A DNA stretch of 64,000 nucleotides, taken from the NCBI RefSeq assembly GCF_014203235.1, contig NZ_JACHIN010000002.1, forward strand, positions 303,245-367,244, read 5' to 3'. The position numbers and the translations under genes were made by a program. Positions 1 to 8,387 of this stretch are shown piece after piece. Positions within the stretch are counted from its first letter, which is position 1; each line of letters opens with the position of its first letter. The DNA is from Nonomuraea endophytica. GTDB taxonomy: Bacteria; Actinomycetota; Actinomycetes; Streptosporangiales; Streptosporangiaceae. The notes beneath the pieces were generated by a model. That model saw nothing but the letters and a program-made list of their open reading frames with translations, was not told where the DNA came from and did not search any database.

Positions 1-441
1 GAGCGCGTCGTCCACCGGGTCGGTACGGCTGATCCCCGGCACCGTCACCAGCAGGCTGCCTCCGGGTACGAGGCTGCGCCGCACGTTGACCAGGGCCGCG
101 CGGGGATCCCGTACGTACTGGAGTGTCTGGATGAGCAGAACGCAGCGATAGCGCGCGGCGGGCAGGGACTCGTGCCCGGCCAGGTCGGCGATCAGCGTGG
201 CGTCCTCGTTGTCCGGGTCGATGTCCACGACGTCGGTCTGTGCGGTTTCGCCGGCGAACCGCCGGGCGTAGACGTTCTCACCGACCTCCAGGAGCGGCGG
301 GCGGATCAGGTGGGCCCCGGCCGACAGGAAGGCGTCGATGTACCGGCGGTCGATGGGGGTGCCGCGGTCGTAGCCGAAGCAGTCGCTGAAGGGCTCGGCC
401 CTGGCCAGGACGCCCCATGACGACGGCCCGAGGTCACCCAT
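1..441 (-). CDS. SAM-dependent methyltransferase, partial (C-terminus beyond window edge)
   Basis: The reverse strand is open for 147 codons from an ATG at 441 to the window edge, with a purine-rich GGGGGGAG just upstream as ribosome site. The protein has LLEVGENVYARRF near residues 50-62, an acidic VVDIDPDN near 70, and CVLLIQTLQYVRDP followed by GGSLLVTVPG. These look like motif I, the acidic post-I strand and the late strands of a class I methyltransferase of the Methyltransf_11 type, although motif I is degenerate (EVGENVY rather than GxGxG). The substrate cannot be told. It lies downstream of and in the same direction as the MerR-methyltransferase fusion, about 80 bases away, so the two could be cotranscribed. 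The family call is fairly safe; the function is open. Confidence 0.6.
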   Translation of the reverse strand, partial: MGDLGPSSWGVLARAEPFSDCFGYDRGTPIDRRYIDAFLSAGAHLIRPPLLEVGENVYARRFAGETAQTDVVDIDPDNEDATLIADLAGHESLPAARYRCVLLIQTLQYVRDPRAALVNVRRSLVPGGSLLVTVPGISRTDPVDDAL

Positions 442-519
442 CCCGCACTCCCCCCGGTCACGATCACGCAGGGAGCAGCATCGCATTCACCCGCGAAAAC
501 GGGCAAGAAATGCGCCGGT

Positions 520-1635
520 TCAGGCGATGAGCAGGCGGAGGCCGAGATCCGCCGCGTCGAGGCCGGCGACGTCGCCGTTGCGCTCGGCCCACCGGCCGGA
601 GTCGAGGTCCTCGCCGAGACTCCGCACCGCCCGCCGCTCGACCTCCGGCCCGACCTTCGTCCACACCGACATCGCCCGGCGCACACGATCTTCCAGGTAC
701 GCCCCCGGCCGCCGCCAGTACGCCTCGAAGAGGCCGTCGGCGCAGTCCCACGGGATGGGCACCGGCTCGGCGCGGGCGTCGATCGCCCCGGCCATCCCGG
801 CGAGCGGGGGAAACTCCGCGAGGACGGCGGCGAACTCGGGCAGGTAGTCGCGGGTGAGCCAGAACCGGTCCTGCCAGCCGGGCTCGTCGGTGTCGAACGT
901 CAGCACCACCACGCGACGGGCCACCCGCCGCATCTCGCGCAGCCCCGCGATCGGGTCGCCCCAGTGGTGAACGGTGGAGACGGCCATCGCGACGTCGAAG
1001 GACCGGTCCTCGAACGGCAGGCTCTCCGCGGCGGCGGCCACGCACGGCGCCGACCCGGCGGGCCGCTGGCTCCGCATGACCGCCGACGGCTCCGCCGCCG
1101 TCACCTCCCGATCGGCGGGCTCGTACGAGCCGGTGCCGGCCCCGACGTTCAGGACCGTGCGCGCGTCGCCGAGCGCGTCCCAGATCTGCGCGGCGATCCT
1201 TGGCTCGGTACGCCGGGTCGCGGTGTACGCGCCGCCGATCTCGTCGTACAGCCGTGCGCCGAGCACCTCCAGTTGTTCCGCCGGTGTCACGTTCAGCCCC
1301 TTCGCCCGCGCCTCAAGCTCCCTGTCGATGGCCGCCACCATGGCGTCGGCGCGGTCACGTCGCTCCAGCAGCAGGCCGCGCAGCCGGCGCAGGTGCGCGA
1401 CCGCGTCGGTGGACGGGTCGCCGACCAGTTCCGCGACCTCGCGCAGCCCGAAGCCCAGCCGCCGGTAGGCCAGCACCTCCCGCAGCCGCTCCACGTCGCC
1501 CGCCGAATAGGCCCGGTACCCGGCCGAGGTCCGCGCCGACGGCCGGACCAGCCCGATCTCGTCGTAGTGGTGCAGTGTGCGGACGCTCACACCGGCCAGC
1601 CCGGCCACGTGTCCCACGGTCCAGTGATCCTCCAC
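520..1635 (-). CDS. MerR-family regulator fused to a SAM-dependent methyltransferase domain
   Basis: The 371-residue protein starts with a MerR winged HTH (TVGHVAGLAGVSVRTLHHYD, then GLVRPSARTSAGYRAY, residues 6-43) and a long dimerisation helix to about 115. Instead of a TipAS-type ligand domain it continues into a class I methyltransferase fold: VLNVGAGTGSYEP at 161-173 is motif I, and FDVAMAVSTVHHWGDP fits the later Methyltransf_11 motifs. A longer frame opens at a GTG at 1662, but that would put the -10 element inside the gene; the GTG at 1635 lies about 7 bases after the -10, so a leaderless start is preferred. Known of the family: MerR proteins activate promoters with a 19-bp spacer. 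Inferred: the methyltransferase domain is either a ligand sensor for SAM or its substrate, or an active enzyme under its own control. Confidence 0.75.
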   Translation of the reverse strand: MEDHWTVGHVAGLAGVSVRTLHHYDEIGLVRPSARTSAGYRAYSAGDVERLREVLAYRRLGFGLREVAELVGDPSTDAVAHLRRLRGLLLERRDRADAMVAAIDRELEARAKGLNVTPAEQLEVLGARLYDEIGGAYTATRRTEPRIAAQIWDALGDARTVLNVGAGTGSYEPADREVTAAEPSAVMRSQRPAGSAPCVAAAAESLPFEDRSFDVAMAVSTVHHWGDPIAGLREMRRVARRVVVLTFDTDEPGWQDRFWLTRDYLPEFAAVLAEFPPLAGMAGAIDARAEPVPIPWDCADGLFEAYWRRPGAYLEDRVRRAMSVWTKVGPEVERRAVRSLGEDLDSGRWAERNGDVAGLDAADLGLRLLIA

Positions 1636-1642
1636 GGCCCCG

Positions 1643-1673
1643 ACTATGCCGCCTGACGCCACGTGAGGGTCAA
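1643..1673 (-). promoter_or_regulatory. MerR-type promoter/operator with 19-bp spacer
   Basis: On the minus strand TTGACC (1673-1668) and CATAGT (1648-1643) are separated by 19 bases. The spacer region holds an imperfect dyad CCTCACG-TGG-CGTCAGG with one mismatch. This is the architecture of MerR-activated promoters, suggesting autoregulation of the fusion gene. The -35 element overlaps the stop codon of the upstream monooxygenase gene. Confidence 0.55.
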
Positions 1674-2863
1674 CCGGTCATCATGGGTGTGAATTCGGGC
1701 AGGGTGAGGGCCGAATGGGCCGGTCGTCCCTCAGCCGGGGGGATGGCGCTGAGCTTGCGGAGCCTGTCGTTGCGCTGCTCCAGGGCCTCCGCGGTGGTCG
1801 GGAAGAGGGTGGTGCCGCCCTCGCCGACCAGCCCCTGGTTCACGGTCACGAACTCGCGGGTGCCGTCTTCGTAGGCGGCGAAGCCCCCGGCGTGGTCCCG
1901 GTCCGCCAGCGAACCGGCCAGCATGTACGCGCCGACGAGCGCCAGGCTGGTGCCCTGCCCGCTGAGGAACGAGGGCGCGTACGCGGCGTCGCCCACCAGC
2001 GCGACCCGGCCGCTGGACCAGCGGGGCATCCGGATCTGGCTGACCGCGTCGAAGAACACGTCGTCCGCCTCGCGCATGGCGGCCAGCATGCCCGGAACCT
2101 CCCAGCCGGCGTCGGCGAAGACCGAGGCGACCAGGTCCCGCTGCGCCTCCGGGTCGGGGAACGCGTCGAACGGCGGTACCGGTTGTGCGAAGTTCAGGAA
2201 GGCGTGCACCTCGTCGTCGTCCCCCACGGCGTAGAGGGCCGCCGCCCTGCCCGGGGTGTTCCACATCACGGTCTCGTGGGAGAGCCCGAACGTGTTGGGC
2301 ATGGTGAACACGGCGAAGCAGTAACCGAGATACCGGTGGAACTGCTCCTCCGGCCCGAACAACATCTCTCGGGTGCGCGAGTGCGTGCCCTCAGCGCCGA
2401 TCACCATGTCGAACGTACGGCTGCCGCCCCCGTGGAAGGTGACGTCGACCCCGCGGCCTGACTGGTCGAGCGTGTCGATGGAGTCGTCGAACAGGAACTC
2501 CACGTCGTCACGGACCGCCGTGTAGAGCGCGTTGTTCAGGTCCCCGCGCCGCACCTCCAGGTCCCGCCCCGCGACACCGCCGCTGACGGCGTGCGGATGG
2601 ATCGAGGCCACCTGGCCGCCGTCCCCGTCGAGGAAGGTCAGCCGGCGCAGGTCGATGTGCGCCTCCCGCAGCCGCGGCAGGATCCCCATCCTCCGGACGA
2701 CCTCCAGCGCGGTGCCGCGCACGTCGATGGGGTAGCCGCCGGCGCGGAGCGTGCCCGCCTTCTCCACCACCGTGACCGCGTGTCCGTGGCGGTTCAGCCA
2801 GAACGCGAGGGCGGGCCCGGCGATGCTCGCCCCCGAGATCAGAATCTTGCGCCTCGGCGTCAT
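1670..2863 (-). CDS. FAD-dependent monooxygenase (PHBH/TetX-like)
   Basis: The 397-residue protein begins with an FAD-binding Rossmann motif ILISGASIAGPALAFWL, has DVRG near 49 and VIGAEGTHSRTRE in the middle, and ends with the second FAD motif ALVGDAAYAPSFLSGQGTS. This order is that of group A flavoprotein aromatic hydroxylases and TetX-like drug-modifying enzymes. The ATG at 2863 follows AAAGGAG and overlaps the stop codon of the upstream transporter gene by four bases (ATGA), so the two are translationally coupled. Linkage to a drug-efflux-like gene suggests modification or detoxification of a small molecule; the substrate is unknown. A paralogue lies at 49838-50929. Confidence 0.85.
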   Translation of the reverse strand: MTPRRKILISGASIAGPALAFWLNRHGHAVTVVEKAGTLRAGGYPIDVRGTALEVVRRMGILPRLREAHIDLRRLTFLDGDGGQVASIHPHAVSGGVAGRDLEVRRGDLNNALYTAVRDDVEFLFDDSIDTLDQSGRGVDVTFHGGGSRTFDMVIGAEGTHSRTREMLFGPEEQFHRYLGYCFAVFTMPNTFGLSHETVMWNTPGRAAALYAVGDDDEVHAFLNFAQPVPPFDAFPDPEAQRDLVASVFADAGWEVPGMLAAMREADDVFFDAVSQIRMPRWSSGRVALVGDAAYAPSFLSGQGTSLALVGAYMLAGSLADRDHAGGFAAYEDGTREFVTVNQGLVGEGGTTLFPTTAEALEQRNDRLRKLSAIPPAEGRPAHSALTLPEFTPMMTG

Positions 2864-3501
2864 TCCTTGACTCCTTTGCTCATGGTACGGACGACAAGCA
2901 GCGACAGCGCCGTGACGACGCCGGCGATGACGAAGCCGGTGATGTAGGCCGATTCGGCCGGGACACTCGACCAGGGGGCGGTCCCGGCGGTGAGGAAGGC
3001 GCCGCTGACCTGCGCGCCCGCGGCGAAGCCGATCACCCGGGTCACCAGGACCAGGCTGGTGGCGGTGCCGGTGTTGCCGTGATCGACGGAGGTGGCGGTC
3101 TTGACGACCATGGCCGTAATGCAGACACCACTGGCCAGGGCGACCAGCGCCTTGGCGACGACGAGGTGCCAGACCTCGCTGTGCAGGAACGCCAGGGTGA
3201 GCAGCGTCGCCGCCATGACGCCGACTCCGGCGGTGACCACGGCGGTCGAGCCGAAACGCCGCGCCGCGAACCCGCCCAGCGGCCCGCTGATCGCCGCCGC
3301 GATGGCTCCGGGCAGCAGGTACCGCCCGATGTCGGTGGAGCTGGCCGCGAAGCCGTATCCGTCGGCGGACAGCGAGAACAGCTGCGGAACGAGGAACATC
3401 GACACCGCGGTGCCCACGCAGACCGCGAAGGTTACGCGGTGGGCCGCTGACGGCACCGATTCGGTCAGCGAAAGGTCGGTGTTCGGCCTGGGTCGTATCA
3501 A
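2860..3501 (-). CDS. C-terminal half of an MFS transporter (probably truncated)
   Basis: This frame gives about 213 residues with roughly six hydrophobic helices, half the 12-14 expected for the major facilitator superfamily. The sequence corresponds to the second half of a drug-efflux MFS: a repeated-domain loop GGFAARRFGS resembles the loop 2-3 type signature of the C-terminal domain. It begins only at a TTG (3499-3501), and no first half is found in any frame upstream, where a forward gene begins within 90 bases. The stop overlaps the start of the monooxygenase (ATGA), so this was probably once an intact exporter-monooxygenase operon. I infer a 5' deletion; a functional half-transporter is possible but unlikely. 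Confidence 0.6.
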   Translation of the reverse strand: MIRPRPNTDLSLTESVPSAAHRVTFAVCVGTAVSMFLVPQLFSLSADGYGFAASSTDIGRYLLPGAIAAAISGPLGGFAARRFGSTAVVTAGVGVMAATLLTLAFLHSEVWHLVVAKALVALASGVCITAMVVKTATSVDHGNTGTATSLVLVTRVIGFAAGAQVSGAFLTAGTAPWSSVPAESAYITGFVIAGVVTALSLLVVRTMSKGVKE

Positions 3502-3590
3502 CGCGGCGTTGCCTGGGCGGTATCTGGGTTTGGGTTGTGGGCGGGGGTCGCCAGATCGGTACCACCCGGGACAACACAGAAGGAGACAGC

Positions 3591-3890
3591 ATGACGATCA
3601 TGCGGGCGGCGGCACGGTTGACGTCCATCGGGCTGGTCGGTGTCGCCATCGGCGTGCTGCCGGCACTGCCCACGCTCGCCGAGGCGCAGAAGCCGGCGGC
3701 GGCAGCGTGCAACCCGGCCAGGCTGGTGGCGAAGGCCAAGAAGGCCGGCAAGCAGGTCACCATGAAGAAGGCGAGGAGGCTGTGCGCGCTCATGGACGGC
3801 GGAGTCAAGTCGCAGGCACCGACGCCCGCGACCAAGCCGGGTTCCGTCCCGGTCACGGACCTGCTGAACGGCCTGATCAAGCAGCGCTGA
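3591..3890 (+). CDS. small secreted protein of unknown function
   Basis: The 99-residue product starts at an ATG preceded by GAAGGAGA. An N-terminal signal peptide is clear: basic residues, a hydrophobic stretch (SIGLVGVAIGVLPALPTL) and a possible AEA cleavage site near residue 31. The mature part is basic, rich in Ala and Lys (LVAKAKKAGKQVTMKKARR), has two cysteines (in AACNP and RRLCALM) that could form one disulphide, and ends in a short polar tail. A longer frame opens at 3537 but lacks a ribosome site. I recognise no family. It stands alone, transcribed away from the truncated MFS gene. Confidence 0.55.
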   Translation: MTIMRAAARLTSIGLVGVAIGVLPALPTLAEAQKPAAAACNPARLVAKAKKAGKQVTMKKARRLCALMDGGVKSQAPTPATKPGSVPVTDLLNGLIKQR

Positions 3891-3914
3891 CCCTAAACCC
3901 TCAGTGATCGGCGG

Positions 3915-4625
3915 TCACCAGCTCAGCGCCTTCGGCCGCCCCGGCGATGCAGGCGGCCGGTTGCCCAGGATCCGTACGCCCAGCGGAACCAACGCCACGC
4001 ACAGCAGAGCGGCGGCCAGCACGTCGGGGATCGAGGCGCTCTTCAGCACGCCCATCCAGGTGCCTCCGGCCAGAAGCAGCATCAAGGCGCGGGCCGTACC
4101 GAGGAGGCCGGATCGCCAGGCGGCGACGGCCAGCAGGAGCGAGCCCGCGTACTGGCCGACCGAGGCCCAGACCGGCACCAGCCACGGTCCGTAGGAGATG
4201 TCGACGTACTCCTTCATGATCGCGTTCGTGGCCTGGTCCAGCCCGATGACCTCGGTGAGCTGGAAGGCGGTCTGGTCGGCACCGGCGAAGTACAGGCGGG
4301 CGAAGAGCCCGGCGGCCAGCAGCGTGGCGCCCCAGAAGGCGAGGCCGCCGCCCACCCGCTGGGCCAGGGCGATGAAGGCGGGGAACATCAGCAGCGCCCC
4401 CAGCGTGAAGACCGCGTAGGCGAGGGCGAACAGGGCGGGTTCGGCGGTGTAGCCCAGGAGCTGGCCGTAGGCGGCGAACGGCTGTGCTTCGGCCCATAGC
4501 TGCTGCTGAGGCGTGAGTGCGGTGACCGTGCTCAGGTGGCGGAGCAGGAAGCCGGCGCACAGGACCGCCGGCCCCACGACGAGCGTCACCCCGCCGATCC
4601 ACCGCCCGGGAAAGTCTGCGTTCAT
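3915..4625 (-). CDS. integral membrane protein (DUF4386-like, uncharacterised)
   Basis: The 236-residue protein is mostly hydrophobic with about six membrane segments: near residues 8-28, 60-85, 93-110, 145-165, 175-190 and 200-220. The layout of short helices with a polar loop containing TPQQQLWAEAQPFAAYGQ resembles DUF4386-type membrane proteins, but I cannot confirm the family. No catalytic or binding motif is visible. It is divergent from the secreted subtilase gene, with about 118 bases between starts, so both promoters must lie there. Confidence 0.6.
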   Translation of the reverse strand: MNADFPGRWIGGVTLVVGPAVLCAGFLLRHLSTVTALTPQQQLWAEAQPFAAYGQLLGYTAEPALFALAYAVFTLGALLMFPAFIALAQRVGGGLAFWGATLLAAGLFARLYFAGADQTAFQLTEVIGLDQATNAIMKEYVDISYGPWLVPVWASVGQYAGSLLLAVAAWRSGLLGTARALMLLLAGGTWMGVLKSASIPDVLAAALLCVALVPLGVRILGNRPPASPGRPKALSW

Positions 4626-4743
4626 GGCACGCAGTCTGGCGACGGCGTGCCGGGCCGCTCATCCGCCGATCGTCAACCGCCACCCCTGCCGAAAGTCAGG
4701 TCCGGGCGGTAACAAGCCGATCTTGCCGGACATTGACACGATC

Positions 4744-7700
4744 ATGAAGACGTTAAGCAGATCAGTGCTGGCCGCCCTCCTGGCGGCCGCGATCGGCGTC
4801 ACCCCGGCCGCGGCGGCGCGGGCGCCGGCCCCGCGGGCGAACGCGGTGACCCTGATCACCGGCGACCGGGTCGTGCTCGCCGGGCAGGGCCACCGGGTGG
4901 AACCGGGCCCCGGCAGGCAGGTCGGCTTCATGAAGCAGGTGCGCGGGGGCCACCTGTACGTGATCCCCTCCGACGCGATGCCACTGGTCACCCAGGGTGT
5001 GCTGGACCGCCGGCTGTTCGACGTCACCCAACTGCTGGCCTGGCGGTACGGCGACGCCGACACCCCCGACATCCCCATCATCGAGCAGGGCTTCACCGCC
5101 CCGCTGGGCTCCGCACAGGTACGGCGGCTGCCCACCCTGGGCATGAACGCGGCCCGTGTTCCCAAGGCCGAGGCCGCCCAGGCCTGGCGGCAGCTCACCG
5201 CAGCTCGCACGCTGGCGGCGGGCCGTACCAAAGTGTGGCTGGACGGCCGCAGGCCGTTCACGCTGGACGAGAGCGTCAAGCAGATCGGCGCGCCCCAGGC
5301 GTGGCAGCAGGGCATGACGGGCAAGGGCGTCACCGTCGCGGTGCTCGACTCCGGTTACGACGCCGAGCACCCGGCCTTCAAGGACGCGGTCGTGCAGGAG
5401 CGGAACTTCAGCGACGAACCCGACATGCGCGACGACCTCGGCCACGGCACCCACGTCTCCTCGATCGTGCTCGGCCGGGGCGAGAAGTACCGGGGCGTGG
5501 CGCCCGAGGCGAGCCTGGCCATGGGCAAGGTGGGCGGGCGAAAGGGGCCGACCGACTCGGCCATCCTCGCCGGCATGGAGTGGGCGGCGGTCGAGGTCAA
5601 GGCCAAGGTCGTCAACATGAGCTTCGGCGCTCCCGACGGCCCCGAACTGGACCCGCTGGAGCAGGCGGTCAACACGCTGTCGGAGCGGACCGGCACGCTG
5701 TTCGTCGCGGGGGCCGGAAACGATGCGCCCAAGGGCAAGGTGATCAGTCCGGGCAGCGCCGAGGCGGCGCTCACCGTGGGCGCGGTCGACAGGCAGGGCC
5801 GGATGGCCGACTTCTCCAGCCCGGGGCCGAGGGTGAGCGACCACGCGATCAAACCCGACGTGACCGCACCCGGCGTGGAGATCGTGGCCGCAGCTCCCGG
5901 CGGCGGCCATCGGCCGATGAGCGGCACGTCGATGGCCACCCCGCACGTGGCGGGCGCCGCGGCGATCCTGGCCCAGCGCCATCCGGACTGGACGGGCGCG
6001 CAGCTCAAGGCCGCGCTGACCGGCAGCGCCGCCGCCGTCCCCGGCGCGACGCTCTATCAGCAGGGAGCGGGCACGATCGATCTGGTACGCGCGCTGCGCC
6101 AGCAGGTCGTCCCCCGTCAGGCGAACCTGTGGGCGAGCTTCCCCTGGGACGACGCCGGCGGGCGGACCGCGACCAGGACGATCACCTACGCCAACTCCGG
6201 CGACACCCCGCTCACCCTCGACCTGTCGGCCGACGGCGAGGTGCTGAAGCTGCCGTCCGGCCAGGTCACGGTCCCGGCCCGGGGCGAGGCGTCGGTCACG
6301 CTCACCATCGACGCCGCCGGGAAGGCCGCGGGCGACCACCCGGGAACGGTCACCGCCAGGTCGGGCGAGACGGTCATCCGCACCCTGGCCGGCGCGTACG
6401 TCGAGCCGGAGTCCTACGACGCGATCATCACCATCATCGGCAAGCAGGGCCTGCCCACCGACCCCTTCTTCAGTGAGATCTACGACCCCAGGACCGGAAC
6501 CGTTCACGTTCCGGCCTACCGGGACGGCGTGGCCAGGGTCCGGCTGCCGGAAGGCGACTGGAATCTCTACGCGTTCCTCTGGCAGCGGGTCGAGGGCAAG
6601 ACGGTCCGGACGCTCGCCGACAGCCCGCTGAAGGTGGACGGCGGCGACCAGCGGGTCACCGTGGACACGCGCCGGGCCAAGCCGGTGAAGATCAGCATCG
6701 ACGATCCGGATGCCCGGCTCCAGGACACGTTCGCGCTCGGGCTGGACCACGGCAAGTGGAACGCCTGGGGATTCATGGGCGGCGTGGACGTCAACTCCGA
6801 GCTCTTCGTCGTTCCGGCCCCGTCGCCCGGCCTGATCTACACCCTGGCGACCACCTGGAACAGCAAGGACGCCTACACGCTGGTGGACCGGCGCAGCGGC
6901 GGCCTGCCCGAGGACCCCACGTATCACGCCAAGCGAAAGGACCTGGCCAAGATCACCGCCACCTACCGCGCCGCCGCGGCGCAGGCCACGGGCAGGCCGC
7001 TGGTCGGACTGCACGGCTTCGGCCTGGACGCGCCGGCCGGCGAGATCGCCCTGCCCGGCACTCTTACCCACTACCTCACGCCCGGGGTGAAGTACGACAG
7101 CGGGTTCGAGGTCGGCACGTCGCTCATGTCCGACGGGGGGAGGGTCATGAAGCGCGGGCACACCAGTGAGGTGTGGAACACCGCGGTCACCGGGCCGTCG
7201 TTCCTGTCGCCGGGCGGCAGCCGTACCGGGGACGGCTTGAGCTTCTCCGCGCTGGGGATGTTCGCCGACGGCGGCGCGGACAGAACGGGCACGGACCTCG
7301 CCGCCACCGGCGTCGCCACGCTCGCCAAGGGCGGTCAGGTGCTGGCCAGGGCCGATCTCGCCAACTGCGACGTCTACCAGCCGGAGGGCTGCGAACTGCG
7401 CGCGGACCTGCCCGCCGGGCCGGGCCGCTACACGCTGACCGCGTCGATGAGCAGGGACGTCCCGCACTCCACGCTGTCCACCGGGGTGGAGTCGCTGTGG
7501 TCGTTCCGCTCGGCGACCACGGCCGGGGAGCGGCCGCTGCCGCTCATGGCGGTCCGCTACAGCCCGGAGGGGCTGGACCCGTCCAACCGCGCCAAGGCCG
7601 GCGGAGTGACCCGGCTGCCTCTGCGGGTCGAGCGCAACCCCGGTTCGGCGCCGGCGAAGGTGGTGTCGGTCCGGCTGGAGACGTCCGCCGACGACGGCGC

Positions 7701-7860
7701 GAACTGGCGTCCGGTCCCGGTCGTCCGCGTCGGACGGGACTGGCGCGCGGTGCTGACGAACCCGAGCGCGCCCGGGTTCGTCTCCCTTCGCGCGGCCGTG
7801 ACCGACAGCGCGGGCGACACGGTGACGCAGACCATCCTGCGGGCGTACGCCGTCGGCTGA
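4744..7860 (+). CDS. secreted S8 family serine protease (subtilase)
   Basis: The 1038-residue protein starts with a signal peptide (MKTLSRS, a hydrophobic stretch, AAAARA). A propeptide of about 150 residues follows, then the subtilisin domain with all catalytic elements: Asp202 in VAVLDSGYD, His234 in GHGTHVSS, oxyanion Asn326 in GAGNDA and Ser396 in SGTSMATPHVAG. The 500-residue C-terminal part contains beta-rich, Ig-like segments. This matches large actinobacterial extracellular S8 peptidases. The frame is open further upstream, but only the ATG at 4744 gives a proper signal peptide. It probably degrades extracellular protein. The next gene encodes an inhibitor-like secreted protein, which may be more than coincidence. 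Confidence 0.9.
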   Translation: MKTLSRSVLAALLAAAIGVTPAAAARAPAPRANAVTLITGDRVVLAGQGHRVEPGPGRQVGFMKQVRGGHLYVIPSDAMPLVTQGVLDRRLFDVTQLLAWRYGDADTPDIPIIEQGFTAPLGSAQVRRLPTLGMNAARVPKAEAAQAWRQLTAARTLAAGRTKVWLDGRRPFTLDESVKQIGAPQAWQQGMTGKGVTVAVLDSGYDAEHPAFKDAVVQERNFSDEPDMRDDLGHGTHVSSIVLGRGEKYRGVAPEASLAMGKVGGRKGPTDSAILAGMEWAAVEVKAKVVNMSFGAPDGPELDPLEQAVNTLSERTGTLFVAGAGNDAPKGKVISPGSAEAALTVGAVDRQGRMADFSSPGPRVSDHAIKPDVTAPGVEIVAAAPGGGHRPMSGTSMATPHVAGAAAILAQRHPDWTGAQLKAALTGSAAAVPGATLYQQGAGTIDLVRALRQQVVPRQANLWASFPWDDAGGRTATRTITYANSGDTPLTLDLSADGEVLKLPSGQVTVPARGEASVTLTIDAAGKAAGDHPGTVTARSGETVIRTLAGAYVEPESYDAIITIIGKQGLPTDPFFSEIYDPRTGTVHVPAYRDGVARVRLPEGDWNLYAFLWQRVEGKTVRTLADSPLKVDGGDQRVTVDTRRAKPVKISIDDPDARLQDTFALGLDHGKWNAWGFMGGVDVNSELFVVPAPSPGLIYTLATTWNSKDAYTLVDRRSGGLPEDPTYHAKRKDLAKITATYRAAAAQATGRPLVGLHGFGLDAPAGEIALPGTLTHYLTPGVKYDSGFEVGTSLMSDGGRVMKRGHTSEVWNTAVTGPSFLSPGGSRTGDGLSFSALGMFADGGADRTGTDLAATGVATLAKGGQVLARADLANCDVYQPEGCELRADLPAGPGRYTLTASMSRDVPHSTLSTGVESLWSFRSATTAGERPLPLMAVRYSPEGLDPSNRAKAGGVTRLPLRVERNPGSAPAKVVSVRLETSADDGANWRPVPVVRVGRDWRAVLTNPSAPGFVSLRAAVTDSAGDTVTQTILRAYAVG

Positions 7861-7901
7861 GAAGTAGGCCTGAGGATGTGCTGTGCGCAGCCCGGACTCC
7901 A

Positions 7902-7931
7902 ACCTAGAGTGATCATCTGATCGCTCTAGGT
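7902..7931. promoter_or_regulatory. 30-bp near-perfect inverted repeat
   Basis: Arms ACCTAGAGTGATCA and TGATCGCTCTAGGT pair with one mismatch around a two-base centre. It lies 41 bases after the protease stop and 17 bases before the ATG of the inhibitor-like gene. There is no T-tract, so an operator is more likely than a terminator. TAGGTA at the right edge could be a -10 element. Confidence 0.4.
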
Positions 7932-7948
7932 ATCCGAGGAGTAGTTGC

Positions 7949-8335
7949 ATGTTCCACAAGATCACCGTTTCGGCGGCGGCCGCGCTCATCACCCTGAGCT
8001 GCGTGAGCGCCGGCGCGTCAGCACAGGCCGCCGCCGCCCCCTCCAGCGAGGCCCTGCGGCGCGCCGCCGACCAGTGCGCGGCCGGCGAGATCTGCTTCTG
8101 GCGCGATCGAGACTACCGGGGCACACCCTGGCGGTGGATGCCCTCCAACGGTTACCGGGACATGCCCGGCTACCTGCACGACCACGTCTATTCCTTCTAC
8201 GCGAACGTGCGCGGCTGCTTCGTCGACTACGACCCTCGCGAGTTCCGCAAGGTGAACATCGGCGACTACGCCATGGCCTACGACACCAGCTTCGGCTCCA
8301 GGATCGACGCCGTCGCCGTGCACAGCGCCTGCTGA
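7949..8335 (+). CDS. secreted peptidase inhibitor family I36-like protein
   Basis: The 128-residue protein has a signal peptide (to about residue 29, ASAQA) and a mature domain with CAAGEICFWRDRDYRGTPW, the typical beginning of actinobacterial I36/beta-gamma-crystallin-like domains. Cysteines at the start and in GCFVDY, plus the C-terminal HSAC, suggest disulphides. The family includes the Streptomyces metalloproteinase inhibitor SMPI, but many members are only structurally related and inhibition is not proven. A GAGGAG ribosome site precedes the ATG. It is followed by a strong terminator and preceded by a 30-bp inverted repeat, so it is an independently controlled single gene. Confidence 0.75.
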   Translation: MFHKITVSAAAALITLSCVSAGASAQAAAAPSSEALRRAADQCAAGEICFWRDRDYRGTPWRWMPSNGYRDMPGYLHDHVYSFYANVRGCFVDYDPREFRKVNIGDYAMAYDTSFGSRIDAVAVHSAC

Positions 8336-8342
8336 ACCAGCT

Positions 8343-8379
8343 CCGGCCCTTCCCCTTTTCTTGGGGAAGGGCCGGTTTT
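8343..8379 (+). terminator. rho-independent terminator
   Basis: A perfect 13-bp stem (CCGGCCCTTCCCC / GGGGAAGGGCCGG) closes a seven-base T-rich loop and is followed by TTTT. It starts 7 bases after the stop codon of the inhibitor-like gene and ends before the convergent VOC gene. Confidence 0.92.
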
Positions 8380-8387
8380 CGTCGTGA

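Noticed and set aside
4762..7992. Very long reverse-strand open frame (over 1000 codons) opposite the large subtilase gene
   Set aside because: It is Arg/Gly/Pro-rich without domains and mirrors the codon bias of the protease gene, whose catalytic triad and signal peptide are clear. It is a shadow frame common in GC-rich DNA.
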